Under the pieces are notes generated by a model. It searched no databases. It was given only the letters and a program-made list of their open reading frames with translations, and was not told the origin of the DNA. A program made the translations under genes and the position numbers. A stretch of DNA of 64,000 nt from Yoonia sp. (GTDB lineage: Bacteria > Pseudomonadota > Alphaproteobacteria > Rhodobacterales > Rhodobacteraceae): assembly GCF_018402175.1 (NCBI RefSeq), contig NZ_JAGYJK010000018.1:248001-312000 (forward strand). Reading direction: 5' to 3'. This document shows, piece by piece, positions 16,658-26,034 of this stretch. The first letter of the stretch is position 1, and every line of letters begins with the position of its first letter.

Positions 16658-19600
16658 TCAGCGCACGCCTGCAGCAGCAGGCGTGCCTGCACCAGCAGGC
16701 GTTCCGCCCTCGTCGCGCGAAAAGAACAGATCGTAAAGCACCGGCACAGCAATCAAAGTCAGCACCGAGGCAAAGGCAAGCCCGCCCATGATCGTGATGG
16801 ACATCGACATGAAGAAAGCATCCCCCAACAGCGGTGCCATGCCCAGAATTGTCGTGGCCGCAGCCAAGACCACCGGGCGCAGGCGCGACACGCAGGCGGT
16901 GACAATCGCCTCGTGCAGCGCTATGCCTTCTGCGCGCACCAGATCGATTTCCTCGACCAGCACAATACCGTTCTTGATCAGCATACCCGAAAGGCTCAGA
17001 AGGCCCAGCAATGCTGTAAAGCTAAACGGAATACCCGTTGCCAAAAGCCCGATAACCACACCATTCACCGACATCGGGACCAGCAGCCAGATGATCAGCG
17101 GCTGACGCAGCGCCGAAAACAGCACGATCGAAATCAGCACCATCACGATCACGCTGACCGGCAACTGTTGGCCAAGGCTTGTCATTGCATCCATCGAACT
17201 TTCCAGCTCTCCGCCCCATGCCATGCTATAGCCGCTTGGAACCGGCATGGCTGCGACAGCGGCGCGGATCTCTTGCTGCACGGCGGCGGTGGTCAGGCCA
17301 GGGGCCACATCGGCCGACAGGGTCAGCGTCAAAACACGGTCGCGCCGGTGCAGCAATGTATTCTGAGCCTCGAATTGCAGGCCGTCTATGGCTTGCTCGA
17401 TCGGGATGAATGCATTGGCACTTGTTGAAAACACAACCTGATCCATCAAACCCAAGCCGGCAGACCGCGCCTGGCGCACCACGATGGGGATAAGCCGCTC
17501 ATCTTCGCGATAGACGCCGCCGACTGTCCCCTCGGTGGCAAACAACAGCGATTGCGCGATGTCATCGCGGTCGATACCGGCGGCCTGCGCACGGTCAGTG
17601 GCATAGATCGGGGTCAGCACAAGTTCCTGCTCGCGCCAGTCACTGCGCAGATCGCGCAGGTTTGGCGAGGCATCCTGCATGACGGCCTTCGCCGTCTCGG
17701 CCAGTTGGCGCAGCACCGCAGGGTCGCTGCCCGACAGGCGCAGTTGAATGGGGTCGCCGCCGCCCGGGCCAAAGGCCAACCGCTTGGTGCGGAATTCGCC
17801 TTGCGGCAGGGTCTCGCGGGCAAAAGCATCCAGATCGGCCTTCAGCGCCGGAATATCATCCAGCGTGCGGGTGCGGATGATCAGATGCCCATAGCTCGCG
17901 TTGGCGCGTTCGGCGGCATAGGTCAGCATGAACCGCGCCGCGCCGTCGCCTGCAAAAGCCGTGACCGACACGACTTCGTCACGCTTGGCAAGCCATTTTT
18001 GCAAATGGTCCAGATCCGCCGATGTCGTGTGGACGGACGTGCCTTGCGACAGCTTGTAATGCGCGAAAAACAGCGGGGTGTTGGAATCTGGAAAGAACTG
18101 CTGCTTGACCTGGCCAAAGCCCGCATAGCATGCCATCGTCACCACAAGCAGCGCCATCACCACCAGCCAACGCGCCCGGATCGCAGCATGCAAAACCGAT
18201 CCGTACAGCCGGAACAGCCGTCCGTCATAGGCATCCGCACCGCCCGCCGCCCCCTGCCTGAACAGATAATGCCCAAGCAGCGGGGTCGCTGTGATTGCAA
18301 GTATCCACGACAGCAGCAACGATATGCCGATCACCGCGAACAGCGAAAACAGGAACTCGCCCGTGGCGTCCGGGCTAAGCCCGATACCGGCAAAGGCCAT
18401 GATCCCGATGACGGTCGCGCCCAGCAAGGGAATCTGCGTCTTGCGGGCCACATCCTCGGCCGCATCGCGCGACGACTTGCCGCGCTGCATCGCGATCTGC
18501 ATCCCCTCGGCCACGACGATGGCATTGTCCACCAGCATGCCCATTGCAATGATCAATGCGCCCAGCGAAATGCGTTCCATCTCGATCGCAAAGATCGCCA
18601 TGAAAAACAGCGTGCCAACGACAGTCAGAAACAGGGTCGTGCCGACGACCACGGCGGCACGCCAGCCCATGAACAGGGCAAGCACCAGCACAACGATCAG
18701 CACTGACAGGAACAGATTGATCAGAAAGTCGTTCGAGGCTGCCTCAACAACCAGATGCTGCTGGTAGATCGGGTGCAGCGTCACCCCATACGGCATGTCC
18801 GATTGCAGCTCTGCCAGCCGCTGATCGACCCGCGATCCAACATCCACAATGTTTTCAGATGACGCGCCTGCAATCCCGAGGGTGAACGCGTCCTCGCCAT
18901 TGTGGCGTACAATCACCGCGGGATGTTCTTCGACGCCGCGATAGACATGCGCCATATCAAACAGGCTCAGGACCTGCCCGTCTACCCCCAGCGACAGGCC
19001 TGCAATCGCCGATACACTGTCAGATCCTTCGGGGGCCTTGATCAAGATCCGCGCGCCACCGATGTCTTGGGTGCCTGCGTCTGCGACAGAGTTTGCATTT
19101 GCAATCGCCCCCGCAATCGCCTGCGGGGCCACGCCCATGTTCACGGTTCTGACTAGGTCGGGTTCGACATAGATCACCTCGGGGGGCAGACCCCTGACCT
19201 CGACATCCGCGACACCGTCAACCACCAGCAGTTCACGGCGCACAAAGCTTGCCAGCTGGTGCTTTTCGGCATTGCTCAACCCTTCGGCCACCACTGCGTA
19301 ATAGAGGCCGAAGACGTCGCCGAAACTGTCGTTGACCACCGGTGCGCTCACGCCTTGCGGCAGGCCACGGGCTGCATCATTGATCCGGTTACGCAGCTTG
19401 ACCCAGATGGCAGGCAGCGCGTCGCCATCGTAAGTCGCGTGGATTTCAACCTCGATCAGCGATCGGCCAGGCTGATTGACCGAGCTGATCCGCGCAACCT
19501 CTGCCATTCTTTGGATTGCGGTTTCCAGCGGTTCCGACACCTCCACCGCCACCTGTTCGGCCGAGGCCCCTGGATAGTGCGTGACAATCACCGCTGTCTT

Positions 19601-19732
19601 GATCGTGAATGCGGGATCTTCCAGCCGACCAAGGCTGTTGAACCCCCACAGCCCGCCCAGCAGACAGCCAATAACCAAGATCCACGTCAGCAGAGCCTTG
19701 TCGATCGCGGCGCGTGCAATATTCATGGTCAC
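16658..19732 (-). CDS. RND-family efflux pump, inner-membrane subunit (HAE1-like)
   Basis: The 1024-residue protein has the RND layout: a first helix near residues 10-30, a large periplasmic porter domain, helices 2-7, a second porter domain and helices 8-12. RND motifs include GRLEDPAFTIKTAVIVTHYPG near the N-terminus and LGALIIAMGMLVDNAIVVAEGM in helix 4, which carries the proton-relay Asp. It exports drugs, solvents or metabolites using the proton gradient with the adaptor encoded five bases upstream. No outer-membrane TolC-like gene is adjacent. The last residues (AGAGTPAAAGV) are encoded by GC-rich repeats. Confidence 0.93.
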   Translation of the reverse strand: MTMNIARAAIDKALLTWILVIGCLLGGLWGFNSLGRLEDPAFTIKTAVIVTHYPGASAEQVAVEVSEPLETAIQRMAEVARISSVNQPGRSLIEVEIHATYDGDALPAIWVKLRNRINDAARGLPQGVSAPVVNDSFGDVFGLYYAVVAEGLSNAEKHQLASFVRRELLVVDGVADVEVRGLPPEVIYVEPDLVRTVNMGVAPQAIAGAIANANSVADAGTQDIGGARILIKAPEGSDSVSAIAGLSLGVDGQVLSLFDMAHVYRGVEEHPAVIVRHNGEDAFTLGIAGASSENIVDVGSRVDQRLAELQSDMPYGVTLHPIYQQHLVVEAASNDFLINLFLSVLIVVLVLALFMGWRAAVVVGTTLFLTVVGTLFFMAIFAIEMERISLGALIIAMGMLVDNAIVVAEGMQIAMQRGKSSRDAAEDVARKTQIPLLGATVIGIMAFAGIGLSPDATGEFLFSLFAVIGISLLLSWILAITATPLLGHYLFRQGAAGGADAYDGRLFRLYGSVLHAAIRARWLVVMALLVVTMACYAGFGQVKQQFFPDSNTPLFFAHYKLSQGTSVHTTSADLDHLQKWLAKRDEVVSVTAFAGDGAARFMLTYAAERANASYGHLIIRTRTLDDIPALKADLDAFARETLPQGEFRTKRLAFGPGGGDPIQLRLSGSDPAVLRQLAETAKAVMQDASPNLRDLRSDWREQELVLTPIYATDRAQAAGIDRDDIAQSLLFATEGTVGGVYREDERLIPIVVRQARSAGLGLMDQVVFSTSANAFIPIEQAIDGLQFEAQNTLLHRRDRVLTLTLSADVAPGLTTAAVQQEIRAAVAAMPVPSGYSMAWGGELESSMDAMTSLGQQLPVSVIVMVLISIVLFSALRQPLIIWLLVPMSVNGVVIGLLATGIPFSFTALLGLLSLSGMLIKNGIVLVEEIDLVRAEGIALHEAIVTACVSRLRPVVLAAATTILGMAPLLGDAFFMSMSITIMGGLAFASVLTLIAVPVLYDLFFSRDEGGTPAGAGTPAAAGVR

Positions 19733-19737
19733 GCTCC

Positions 19738-20787
19738 TTAGTTGCCAAACCCGGAAAACCGCCGGACGCTTTGCCCGTTTTCCAGAACCGGCAGGCCGGC
19801 GGCTACGATCTCGACCCCGGTTTCCAACCCTCTGATTGCGACAAAACTGCCGTCATCGGCAGGCTGCACGGTGACAGATTGGCGGCGCAGCGTTCCGTTT
19901 CCATCGGGCTGTGGCAGAAACGCCAGCACATAGGCCGATCCATCCGGATCAATGCCCACGGCCGATGCTGGCAGCACAGCGCCTTGCAGACCGCCTGCGG
20001 CCTCGGCGGTGACGGTTGCCGACGAGCCGGGCAGAATATGCAGCCCATCCGTCGATTGCAGCGCAAGCGTCACCTGAAAGGTTTGCCCCACGGCCGAGGC
20101 TTCGGCAGTGAATTCCCGCAGGACAAGCGGATAGCGGGTGGCATGGCTGGGAAACGTGGCATGGAAACGCACATCATCCGCGGAATCAAAGCGCTGGAAC
20201 AACACTTCGGGAACATTAATCTCGATCCACAATTCGGACATGTCATGCAGCCGCACGACAGGCGTGCCCGCCGTGATCGTGCTGAAATTGGCGATCTTGC
20301 GGCTGGCCACGAGGGCGTCAAAAGGGGCCTGCAACGTGGCATGTCGATGGCGGTTGGCCGCATCGCGCAAAGCCAGGGCAGCAAGTTGTGCCTGCGTTTC
20401 GGCCTGTTCGAGTGAAACCTGGCTGGCAGCACTGCCCGCGAGGCGCCGGAGCCGGTCGACAGTGCGGTCGGCTTCGTTTTTCTGCAACTGCGCCTGTTCG
20501 AGTTGCAACGCAAACGGTTCCATGTCGAGCTGGGCAATCATGTCACCCGCAGACAGAAACTGGCCTTCGATCACTGGCAGGTCCTGGATTTGGCCCCCCA
20601 CCTGAAAGGCCAGATCAACAGTCTGACGCCCGTTGACCTGACCAAAAAATGTCCGCGTCACCCGATGATCCTGATCCGCCACCGTCATCAGCTTGACAGG
20701 CCGCGGCAGGTCTTGCGCAAAAAGCGGCAGCGCGAGCATGCCGGACAAACCGGCCGTCGTGAAAAGAATGGCAAGGAATCTGAACAT
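19738..20787 (-). CDS. RND efflux periplasmic adaptor (membrane fusion protein)
   Basis: This is a 349-residue HlyD/AcrA-type adaptor. An N-terminal signal (LAILFTTAGLSGMLALPLFA) precedes the first beta-barrel strand (VTRTFFGQVNGRQTVDLAF), the lipoyl half-motif (QVGGQIQDLPVIEGQFLSAG), a short hairpin coiled coil (residues about 95-150) and the second lipoyl part (HRHATLQAPFDALVASRKIA). No lipobox Cys is present, so it is probably soluble or held by an uncleaved signal anchor. It bridges the RND pump to an outer-membrane channel. It is first in the two-gene unit; no regulator is adjacent. Confidence 0.92.
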   Translation of the reverse strand: MFRFLAILFTTAGLSGMLALPLFAQDLPRPVKLMTVADQDHRVTRTFFGQVNGRQTVDLAFQVGGQIQDLPVIEGQFLSAGDMIAQLDMEPFALQLEQAQLQKNEADRTVDRLRRLAGSAASQVSLEQAETQAQLAALALRDAANRHRHATLQAPFDALVASRKIANFSTITAGTPVVRLHDMSELWIEINVPEVLFQRFDSADDVRFHATFPSHATRYPLVLREFTAEASAVGQTFQVTLALQSTDGLHILPGSSATVTAEAAGGLQGAVLPASAVGIDPDGSAYVLAFLPQPDGNGTLRRQSVTVQPADDGSFVAIRGLETGVEIVAAGLPVLENGQSVRRFSGFGN

Positions 20788-21391
20788 CGGATGCTCCGGT
20801 TGCGGCTAGGGAAGGCCAGTAAACATGAAATTGATTAAGATCCGGCTACAGAACCGTTCGAGGATCAGTACGCATCGCGTGGTGATGTCGCGCGCCATGC
20901 GATAACGCGACGCAGCGGATCATCTGACAGGCACGATCCGCGACCGGCACGACGGTTTTTTCGCATATTTTCAGTTCCTTGTGGGATTCAGAAAGAAAAA
21001 TGGGGCCACTGCAGATTGCACCAATGGGTCCAGCAAAGACCGGGACTTGCGCCAGCAATATGCCATTTTTTCTCATCACTTTTCTTGCACAATCCGGCAT
21101 CTGACCGGCGCTGCGATCTGGCTTAGCAGGCCATTTGATCACCGCATAGATGCAAAAAGCCTCTGCTGGTGAAAACGGGGGCTGATCACGCGAAGTTGAC
21201 AACATTCATACCGGCACAACCGACGGCAGGGCGATCCTGATGCAGATGCTGTCCGAGGCTTGACCATCTGGCTGGTCTGGCGTGCCGACAGGGCGCGCAT
21301 GGTATTTGGCGCGGGTCGGGGTCTGTTATGCCTCGTCTTCCATGGGATTCTGGTGTAAGTCGCCCACGCAAATCAAACGAAAGGCCTTGGC
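20788..21391. other. Intergenic region between the efflux adaptor and nspC
   Basis: About 600 bases that should hold two divergent promoters. Open frames here (for example 20846-21205 minus) have no recognisable domain or codon character. No clear operator or riboswitch was seen. Confidence 0.5.
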
Positions 21392-22485
21392 GTGCAGACA
21401 CCGTATTACCTGATCGACAAGTCTTGTCTTCTTCGCAACCTCGAGAAAATCTCTTGGCTGCGCGAAGCATCGGGGGTGAAATGTCTGCTCGCGCTCAAAT
21501 GTTTTGCGACATGGTCGGTGTTCGATTTCATGGCAGAGCATATGGATGGATCGACCTCGTCGTCGCTGTACGAAGTTCGCTTGGGGCGGGAAAAATTTCC
21601 CGGTGAAACCCATGCCTATTCGGTCGCCTATGCCGATCACGAAATTGCACAGGTCTTGGCATATTCCGACAAGATCATTTTCAACTCGATCGGGCAATTG
21701 GCGAAATTCAACGATGCGTCGCAAGGGCATGTGCGCGGCCTGCGGGTCAATCCGGGGGTGTCGACGTCCGAATTCGATCTGGCCGATCCTGCCCGCCCGT
21801 TTAGCCGGCTGGGCGAACATGACCCTGCGAAAATCGCCGCGGTCGCCGATCAGATCAGCGGGTTGATGTTTCACAACAATTGCGAAAACGACAGCTTTGC
21901 CCGTTTCGACGAAATGCTGACCCTGATCGAAGACCGTTTTGGCGCGATCATCCACCAGATGGAATGGATCAGCCTTGGCGGAGGTATTCATTTCACCGGC
22001 GCGGATTACCCGCTGGAAAATCTGGCGCTGCGGCTTAAGGAGTTTTCGCAAAAATTCGGCGTCCAAGTCTATCTGGAACCCGGCGAGGCCGCCATCACCG
22101 GCGCTGCCACCCTTGAAGTCACCGTGCTGGATACGATGCACAACGGAAAAATCTGGCCATCGTGGACAGCTCGATCGAGGCGCATTTGCTTGATCTGCTG
22201 ATCTACCGCGAACCGGCCAAGATCACCCCGAACACAGGCGCGCATGAATGGATGATCTGCGGAAAATCCTGTCTGGCGGGTGACATCTTTGGCGAATTCC
22301 TGTTTGATGCGCCGCTCAAGGCAGGTGATCGTCTGTCGTTTCAGGACACTGCTGGTTACACGATGGTCAAAAAGAACTGGTTTAACGGGGTCAAGATGCC
22401 AAGCATCGCGATTCGTGAACTGGATGGAACGACACGATTGGTGCGTGATTTCGACTATGATGATTTCGCCGCCGCCTTGTCCTGA
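21392..22485 (+). pseudogene. nspC: Carboxynorspermidine decarboxylase NspC, one frameshift
   Basis: NspC decarboxylates carboxy(nor)spermidine, the last step of the alternative spermidine/norspermidine pathway. The protein is an alanine-racemase-fold PLP enzyme; the PLP lysine is in CLLALKCFATWSVFDFM, and SLGGGIHF and LEPGEAA are family motifs. The first frame runs to HNGK near 22150 and the rest (VDSSIEAHLLDLLIYREPAK to the stop at 22485) is in the next frame. Adding one A to the run of five at 22147-22151 restores HNGKNLAIVDSS and a 364-residue protein of normal length. It lies 24 bases before the dehydrogenase gene with which it works. A sequencing error in the A-run is as likely as a real mutation. 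Confidence 0.92.
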
Positions 22486-22509
22486 CTGATCAAAAAGGGT
22501 TTTGATACG

Positions 22510-23751
22510 ATGAAACGCAATGTTCTTATCATTGGCGCGGGTGGCGTCGCACAGGTCGTGGCGCATAAATGCGCGCAAAATAACGATCTTCTGGGCGATC
22601 TGCATATTGCCAGCCGGACCCGTGCGAAATGCGATGCGATCATCGCCTCTGTGCATGAAAAAGGCGCGATGAAACAGGCGGGCGTTTTCGACTCCCATGA
22701 CCTTGACGCGATGGACAGCGCGGCTGTCGCGTCGATGATCGGCAAAACCGGTGCGCAGATCGTGATCAATGTCGGCTCGCCTTTCGTGAACATGACCGTG
22801 CTGGAGGCCTGCATCCAGACCGGTGCCGCCTATATCGACACCGCCATTCACGAAGACCCCGCCAAGATTTGCGAAACCCCGCCCTGGTATGGCAATTACG
22901 AATGGAAACGCCGCGACGCCTGCGCCGCTGCCGGTGTCACCGCGATCCTTGGGGCCGGTTTTGATCCGGGGATGGTCAATGCCTTTGCGCGCTTTGCCGT
23001 CGATGAATTCATGGATGATGTCACATCCATCGATATCGTCGATATCAATGCGGGCAGCCATGGCCGGTATTTTTCCACCAATTTCGACCCAGAGATCAAT
23101 TTCCGCGAATTCACCGGCACGGTTTACAGCTGGCAGAAAGGGGCGTGGCAAGAAAACAAGATGTTCGAAATCGGCCGCGAATGGGACTTGCCTGTCGTGG
23201 GCAAACAAAAGGCCTATATGTCCGGCCATGACGAGGTGCATTCGCTGGCGGCCAATTACCCGCAGGCCGATATCCGGTTCTGGATGGGGTTTGGCGACCA
23301 TTACATCAATGTGTTCACCGTGCTGCAAAATCTTGGCCTGTTGTCCGAACAGCCCGTCACCACCGCCGAAGGGCTGGAGGTTGTGCCATTGAAGCTTGTC
23401 AAGGCAGTGCTGCCCGACCCGTCCAGCCTTGCGCCCGATTATACCGGCAAAACCTGCATCGGTGATCTGGTCAAAGGCACCAGGAACGGCCAGGAGGTCG
23501 AGGTGTTCGTCTATAACATCGCCGATCACAAGGACGCCTATACCGAGGTTGGCAGCCAGGGGATTTCCTATACTGCCGGTGTCCCGCCCGTTGCCATGGC
23601 CATGTTGATCGCGGATGGCACCTATGATCTGGGCCGTATGATGAACGTCGAAGAATTGGACCCAAAGCCGCTGTTCACGCTGCTTGACACGATGGGCCTG
23701 CCCACACGCGTGCAGGATGCGGCGGGCGATCGGGCATGGGACCAAACCTGA
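22510..23751 (+). CDS. Carboxynorspermidine synthase / saccharopine dehydrogenase-family
   Basis: This enzyme makes carboxy(nor)spermidine from a diamine and aspartate semialdehyde with NADPH. The 413 residues start with a Rossmann loop (NVLIIGAGGVAQVVAHKCA) and continue with the saccharopine-dehydrogenase core (VINVGSPFVNMTVLEACIQT, YIDTAIHEDPA, ILGAGFDPGMVNAFA). It directly follows nspC in the same operon, which fixes the pathway. With nspC broken, the pathway would stop at the carboxy intermediate unless the frameshift is an artefact. A terminator hairpin follows at 23764. Confidence 0.92.
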   Translation: MKRNVLIIGAGGVAQVVAHKCAQNNDLLGDLHIASRTRAKCDAIIASVHEKGAMKQAGVFDSHDLDAMDSAAVASMIGKTGAQIVINVGSPFVNMTVLEACIQTGAAYIDTAIHEDPAKICETPPWYGNYEWKRRDACAAAGVTAILGAGFDPGMVNAFARFAVDEFMDDVTSIDIVDINAGSHGRYFSTNFDPEINFREFTGTVYSWQKGAWQENKMFEIGREWDLPVVGKQKAYMSGHDEVHSLAANYPQADIRFWMGFGDHYINVFTVLQNLGLLSEQPVTTAEGLEVVPLKLVKAVLPDPSSLAPDYTGKTCIGDLVKGTRNGQEVEVFVYNIADHKDAYTEVGSQGISYTAGVPPVAMAMLIADGTYDLGRMMNVEELDPKPLFTLLDTMGLPTRVQDAAGDRAWDQT

Positions 23752-23763
23752 AGATTGCGGATC

Positions 23764-23792
23764 GGTGCGCCATGCGACCGGCGCACCTTTCG
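23764..23792 (+). terminator. Hairpin terminator after the polyamine genes
   Basis: GGTGCGCC (23764-23771) pairs perfectly with GGCGCACC (23780-23787) around an 8-base loop, followed by TTTCGTCT. It sits 13 bases after the synthase stop, between convergent genes. Confidence 0.65.
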
Positions 23793-23836
23793 TCTATGGC
23801 CCAAAGCGGCCTTGGCTCTTTGCTAAAGTCGCGGCG

Positions 23837-24988
23837 TCATCCCGCGGCTGGGTGCGGGTCAGAGCCACGCGGTCTGTCCTGATCATAGCCCGCCCCCCCC
23901 AGAAACGCCACGGCCACCGCCGCCCAGCTATAGCGGGCATGGGCATGCGCGCTGCGACTTTGGCGGGTGCCGGGTGCGTCCAGCGCGCGGGATATGGCGG
24001 CCCCCAGATCGTCATCCAAGGCGCCCAGCGACGGGTCGGTGACAATATCGCAAGGCCCCGGCACATCATAGGCCGCGATGGGCAGGCCACAGGCCAATGC
24101 CTCGATCAGCACGATGCCAAAGGTATCGGTGCGCGACGGAAACACGAACACATCCGCAGCGCGATAGGTATCGGCCAGCGCCTGCCCCGTCAGCGTGCCA
24201 AGAAATGCGACATCGGGGTACGCGCGCCGCAACGCGCCCAGCGCCGGACCATCGCCCACCACGACCTTGCGCGCGGGTCCGGTCTGTGCAGGTGTCAGGC
24301 CCAGAAAGGCGTCAAGGTTCTTTTCGGCTGCCACCCGCCCGACATAAAGCAGGACCGGCACATCATTGCGCACAAAAACAGCCGGTGGATGGAAAACCCC
24401 CGCATCGACACCGCGCGACAGCGGCCGGATCACGCCGGCAAAGCCCCAGACACGCAATTGCGCGGTGATCGAGGGGGTGGCGACATAGGTATATGCGGCC
24501 CGATCATGAAACCGGCGCAGCGCCCACAGCGTCAGCTTTTGCAGCGGTGCGCGGACCACCCCGGGCGCGCGCAGGGCGATATAGGCCGGAAAATTCGTAT
24601 GAAACGCCGTGGAATAGGGGCGACGATGGCGCAGGCAATAGCGCCGCGCGGCCCAGCCCAAGGGGCCTTCGACGGCGATATGGATACGGTCGGGGGCATA
24701 GCGCGCGATCTTGCGCGCCAAGCGGCGATAGGGAAACACCGCCAGCGCGATTTCGCGGTAGCCCGGCAAGGGCAAGGTCGGGAAATCCCGCGGGCTGATC
24801 ACAGCCACGTCATGGCCCAACAGCCGCAATTCGCGGATGATGTTTTCATAGCTGCGCACGACACCATTGACCTGCGGCGCCCAGGCGTCGGTCACGATCA
24901 GGATGCGCTGCGTAGGCACCTCTGGCCGCCCCTGCCCTTCAGGACAGATCGGCACGGGTTGCGCGTCAACCGGCCTGGCAATGATCAT
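23837..24988 (-). CDS. agt: GT4 glycosyltransferase, probable glycolipid synthase Agt
   Basis: This is a 383-residue GT-B fold glycosyltransferase of family GT4. The N-terminal lobe has RILIVTDAWAPQVNGVVRSY and the loop GHDVAVISPRDFP; the C-terminal lobe has VLLYVGRVAAEKNLDAF, VVVGDGPAL and the donor site SRTDTFGIVLIEALACGLPI. GT4 enzymes adjacent to PlcP in marine alphaproteobacteria make monoglucosyl- or glucuronosyl-diacylglycerol from the diacylglycerol PlcP releases. It is divergent from plcP with a Pho-box-like element 43 bases before its start. The ATG at 24988 has AGGA seven bases upstream. The sugar transferred is not known. Confidence 0.85.
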   Translation of the reverse strand: MIIARPVDAQPVPICPEGQGRPEVPTQRILIVTDAWAPQVNGVVRSYENIIRELRLLGHDVAVISPRDFPTLPLPGYREIALAVFPYRRLARKIARYAPDRIHIAVEGPLGWAARRYCLRHRRPYSTAFHTNFPAYIALRAPGVVRAPLQKLTLWALRRFHDRAAYTYVATPSITAQLRVWGFAGVIRPLSRGVDAGVFHPPAVFVRNDVPVLLYVGRVAAEKNLDAFLGLTPAQTGPARKVVVGDGPALGALRRAYPDVAFLGTLTGQALADTYRAADVFVFPSRTDTFGIVLIEALACGLPIAAYDVPGPCDIVTDPSLGALDDDLGAAISRALDAPGTRQSRSAHAHARYSWAAVAVAFLGGAGYDQDRPRGSDPHPAAG

Positions 24989-25030
24989 TTGGTGTCCTGC
25001 AACAAGGTTGGCTGACCTAGCCCGCGCAAG

Positions 25031-25048
25031 ATGACAATTTCATGTCAG
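25031..25048 (-). promoter_or_regulatory. Pho-box-like element facing agt
   Basis: On the minus strand CTGACAT and TTGTCAT begin 11 bases apart, the spacing of PhoB half-sites (consensus CTGTCAT repeated every 11 bases). It is 43 bases upstream of the agt start. Phosphate-starvation induction is inferred. Confidence 0.7.
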
Positions 25049-25129
25049 CCCGGCGCAACAGACCAGCCATACTGTCCCCCCTGTGTGGTTTTCGTCACAA
25101 TCCGGAGTTGAGACAAAACTGATACATGC

Positions 25130-25147
25130 CGGTCATGTCTCTGTCAC
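25130..25147 (+). promoter_or_regulatory. Pho-box-like element facing plcP-btaAB
   Basis: CGGTCAT (25130-25136) and CTGTCAC (25141-25147) begin 11 bases apart, close to the PhoB consensus. The element ends 50 bases before the plcP start. With the oppositely oriented copy at 25031 it would place the whole lipid-remodelling locus under PhoB. Confidence 0.75.
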
Positions 25148-25197
25148 CCCGCTGGACGACTCAATACGCGCGCAACGTGCATCAGTGATGGGGTAAT

Positions 25198-26034
25198 ATG
25201 ATGACCATTGAACGTTTGGATTGTCCGCCACGGCCGCCGCAGCGCACGTTATTCATATCCGACCTGCATCTGGGCGCGCTGTCGTCGCGGCCCGATCTGG
25301 TGTTGCGGTTCCTGCAACAGCACCGCGCGGATACCTATGTGCTGATCGGCGATATCCTTGATCTGTGGCACCCGCTGTTGCCGCATTGGACGGCGCAGGA
25401 TCAGGCCGTGATCGACCATCTGCAGGCCCGCGCGCGCAGCGGCGCACGGCTGATCTATGTGCGCGGCAACCATGACCCTGACCCCAGCCTGATCCCGCCC
25501 CATGCGCGGCTGGATGCGGACTATGTTGTATCCCATGTGCATCAGACCTCGCAGGGCAAAAACTATCTGATCGTGCATGGTGACGAGGCCGATGACCGCC
25601 TGATCCGCGCGCATATGATGACGCGGTTGGGAAGTTTGATCGACCACGGCCTGCGCCGCTGCGACCGGCTGCTGCGCAAAGTATCGCGCCGCCAGCCGCA
25701 TGTGCGCGGTCTGGTTGACTGGTTGCTGATCGCGGCGAACAAGATGCGCTATCGCGGGCGGATCTATGAACAGCGGATGGTCAATCTTGCGCGGGCCAAA
25801 GGGCTGGACGGGGTGATCTGTGGCCATTTCCACATCGCTGCCCTGCATGACCGTTTTGGCCTGACCTATGCCAATTGCGGCGATTGGGTCGATAGCATGA
25901 CCGCGCTGGAAGACCCCGGCGATGGCACGCTGCGCCGCCTTGGGGGCCGCGACCATGCGTTCGGCCTTGCGCCGCAGATTGGCGACCGCACGGGTGCGGC
26001 AACGCAACTTGCGCAGAAAGTGATGACCCGATGA
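25198..26034 (+). CDS. plcP: Metallophosphoesterase, probable phospholipase C PlcP
   Basis: PlcP removes head groups from phospholipids under phosphate starvation, giving diacylglycerol. The 278 residues carry the calcineurin-like metal motifs in order: SDLHLG (Asp22, His24), GDILD (51-55), GNHD (90-93), HGDEAD (127-132) and GHFH (209-212). A UDP-2,3-diacylglucosamine hydrolase (LpxH) is a relative, but the neighbourhood with agt, btaA and btaB favours PlcP. It starts at ATG 25198 after a GGGG ribosome site; a second ATG follows at 25201. The end overlaps btaA by ATGA. The upstream Pho-box-like element fits the proposed regulation. Confidence 0.9.
   Translation: MMTIERLDCPPRPPQRTLFISDLHLGALSSRPDLVLRFLQQHRADTYVLIGDILDLWHPLLPHWTAQDQAVIDHLQARARSGARLIYVRGNHDPDPSLIPPHARLDADYVVSHVHQTSQGKNYLIVHGDEADDRLIRAHMMTRLGSLIDHGLRRCDRLLRKVSRRQPHVRGLVDWLLIAANKMRYRGRIYEQRMVNLARAKGLDGVICGHFHIAALHDRFGLTYANCGDWVDSMTALEDPGDGTLRRLGGRDHAFGLAPQIGDRTGAATQLAQKVMTR

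Noticed and set aside
17552-18706. 384-codon plus frame inside the RND pump gene
   Set aside because: Antisense shadow in GC-rich coding DNA; the pump on the minus strand explains the sequence completely.
20846-21205. 119-codon minus frame between the efflux adaptor and nspC
   Set aside because: No domain or coding character, and it lies where promoters of two divergent units are expected.
22069-23745. 558-codon minus frame opposite nspC and the carboxynorspermidine synthase gene
   Set aside because: His/Arg/Gly-rich antisense shadow; the plus-strand proteins are clear family members.
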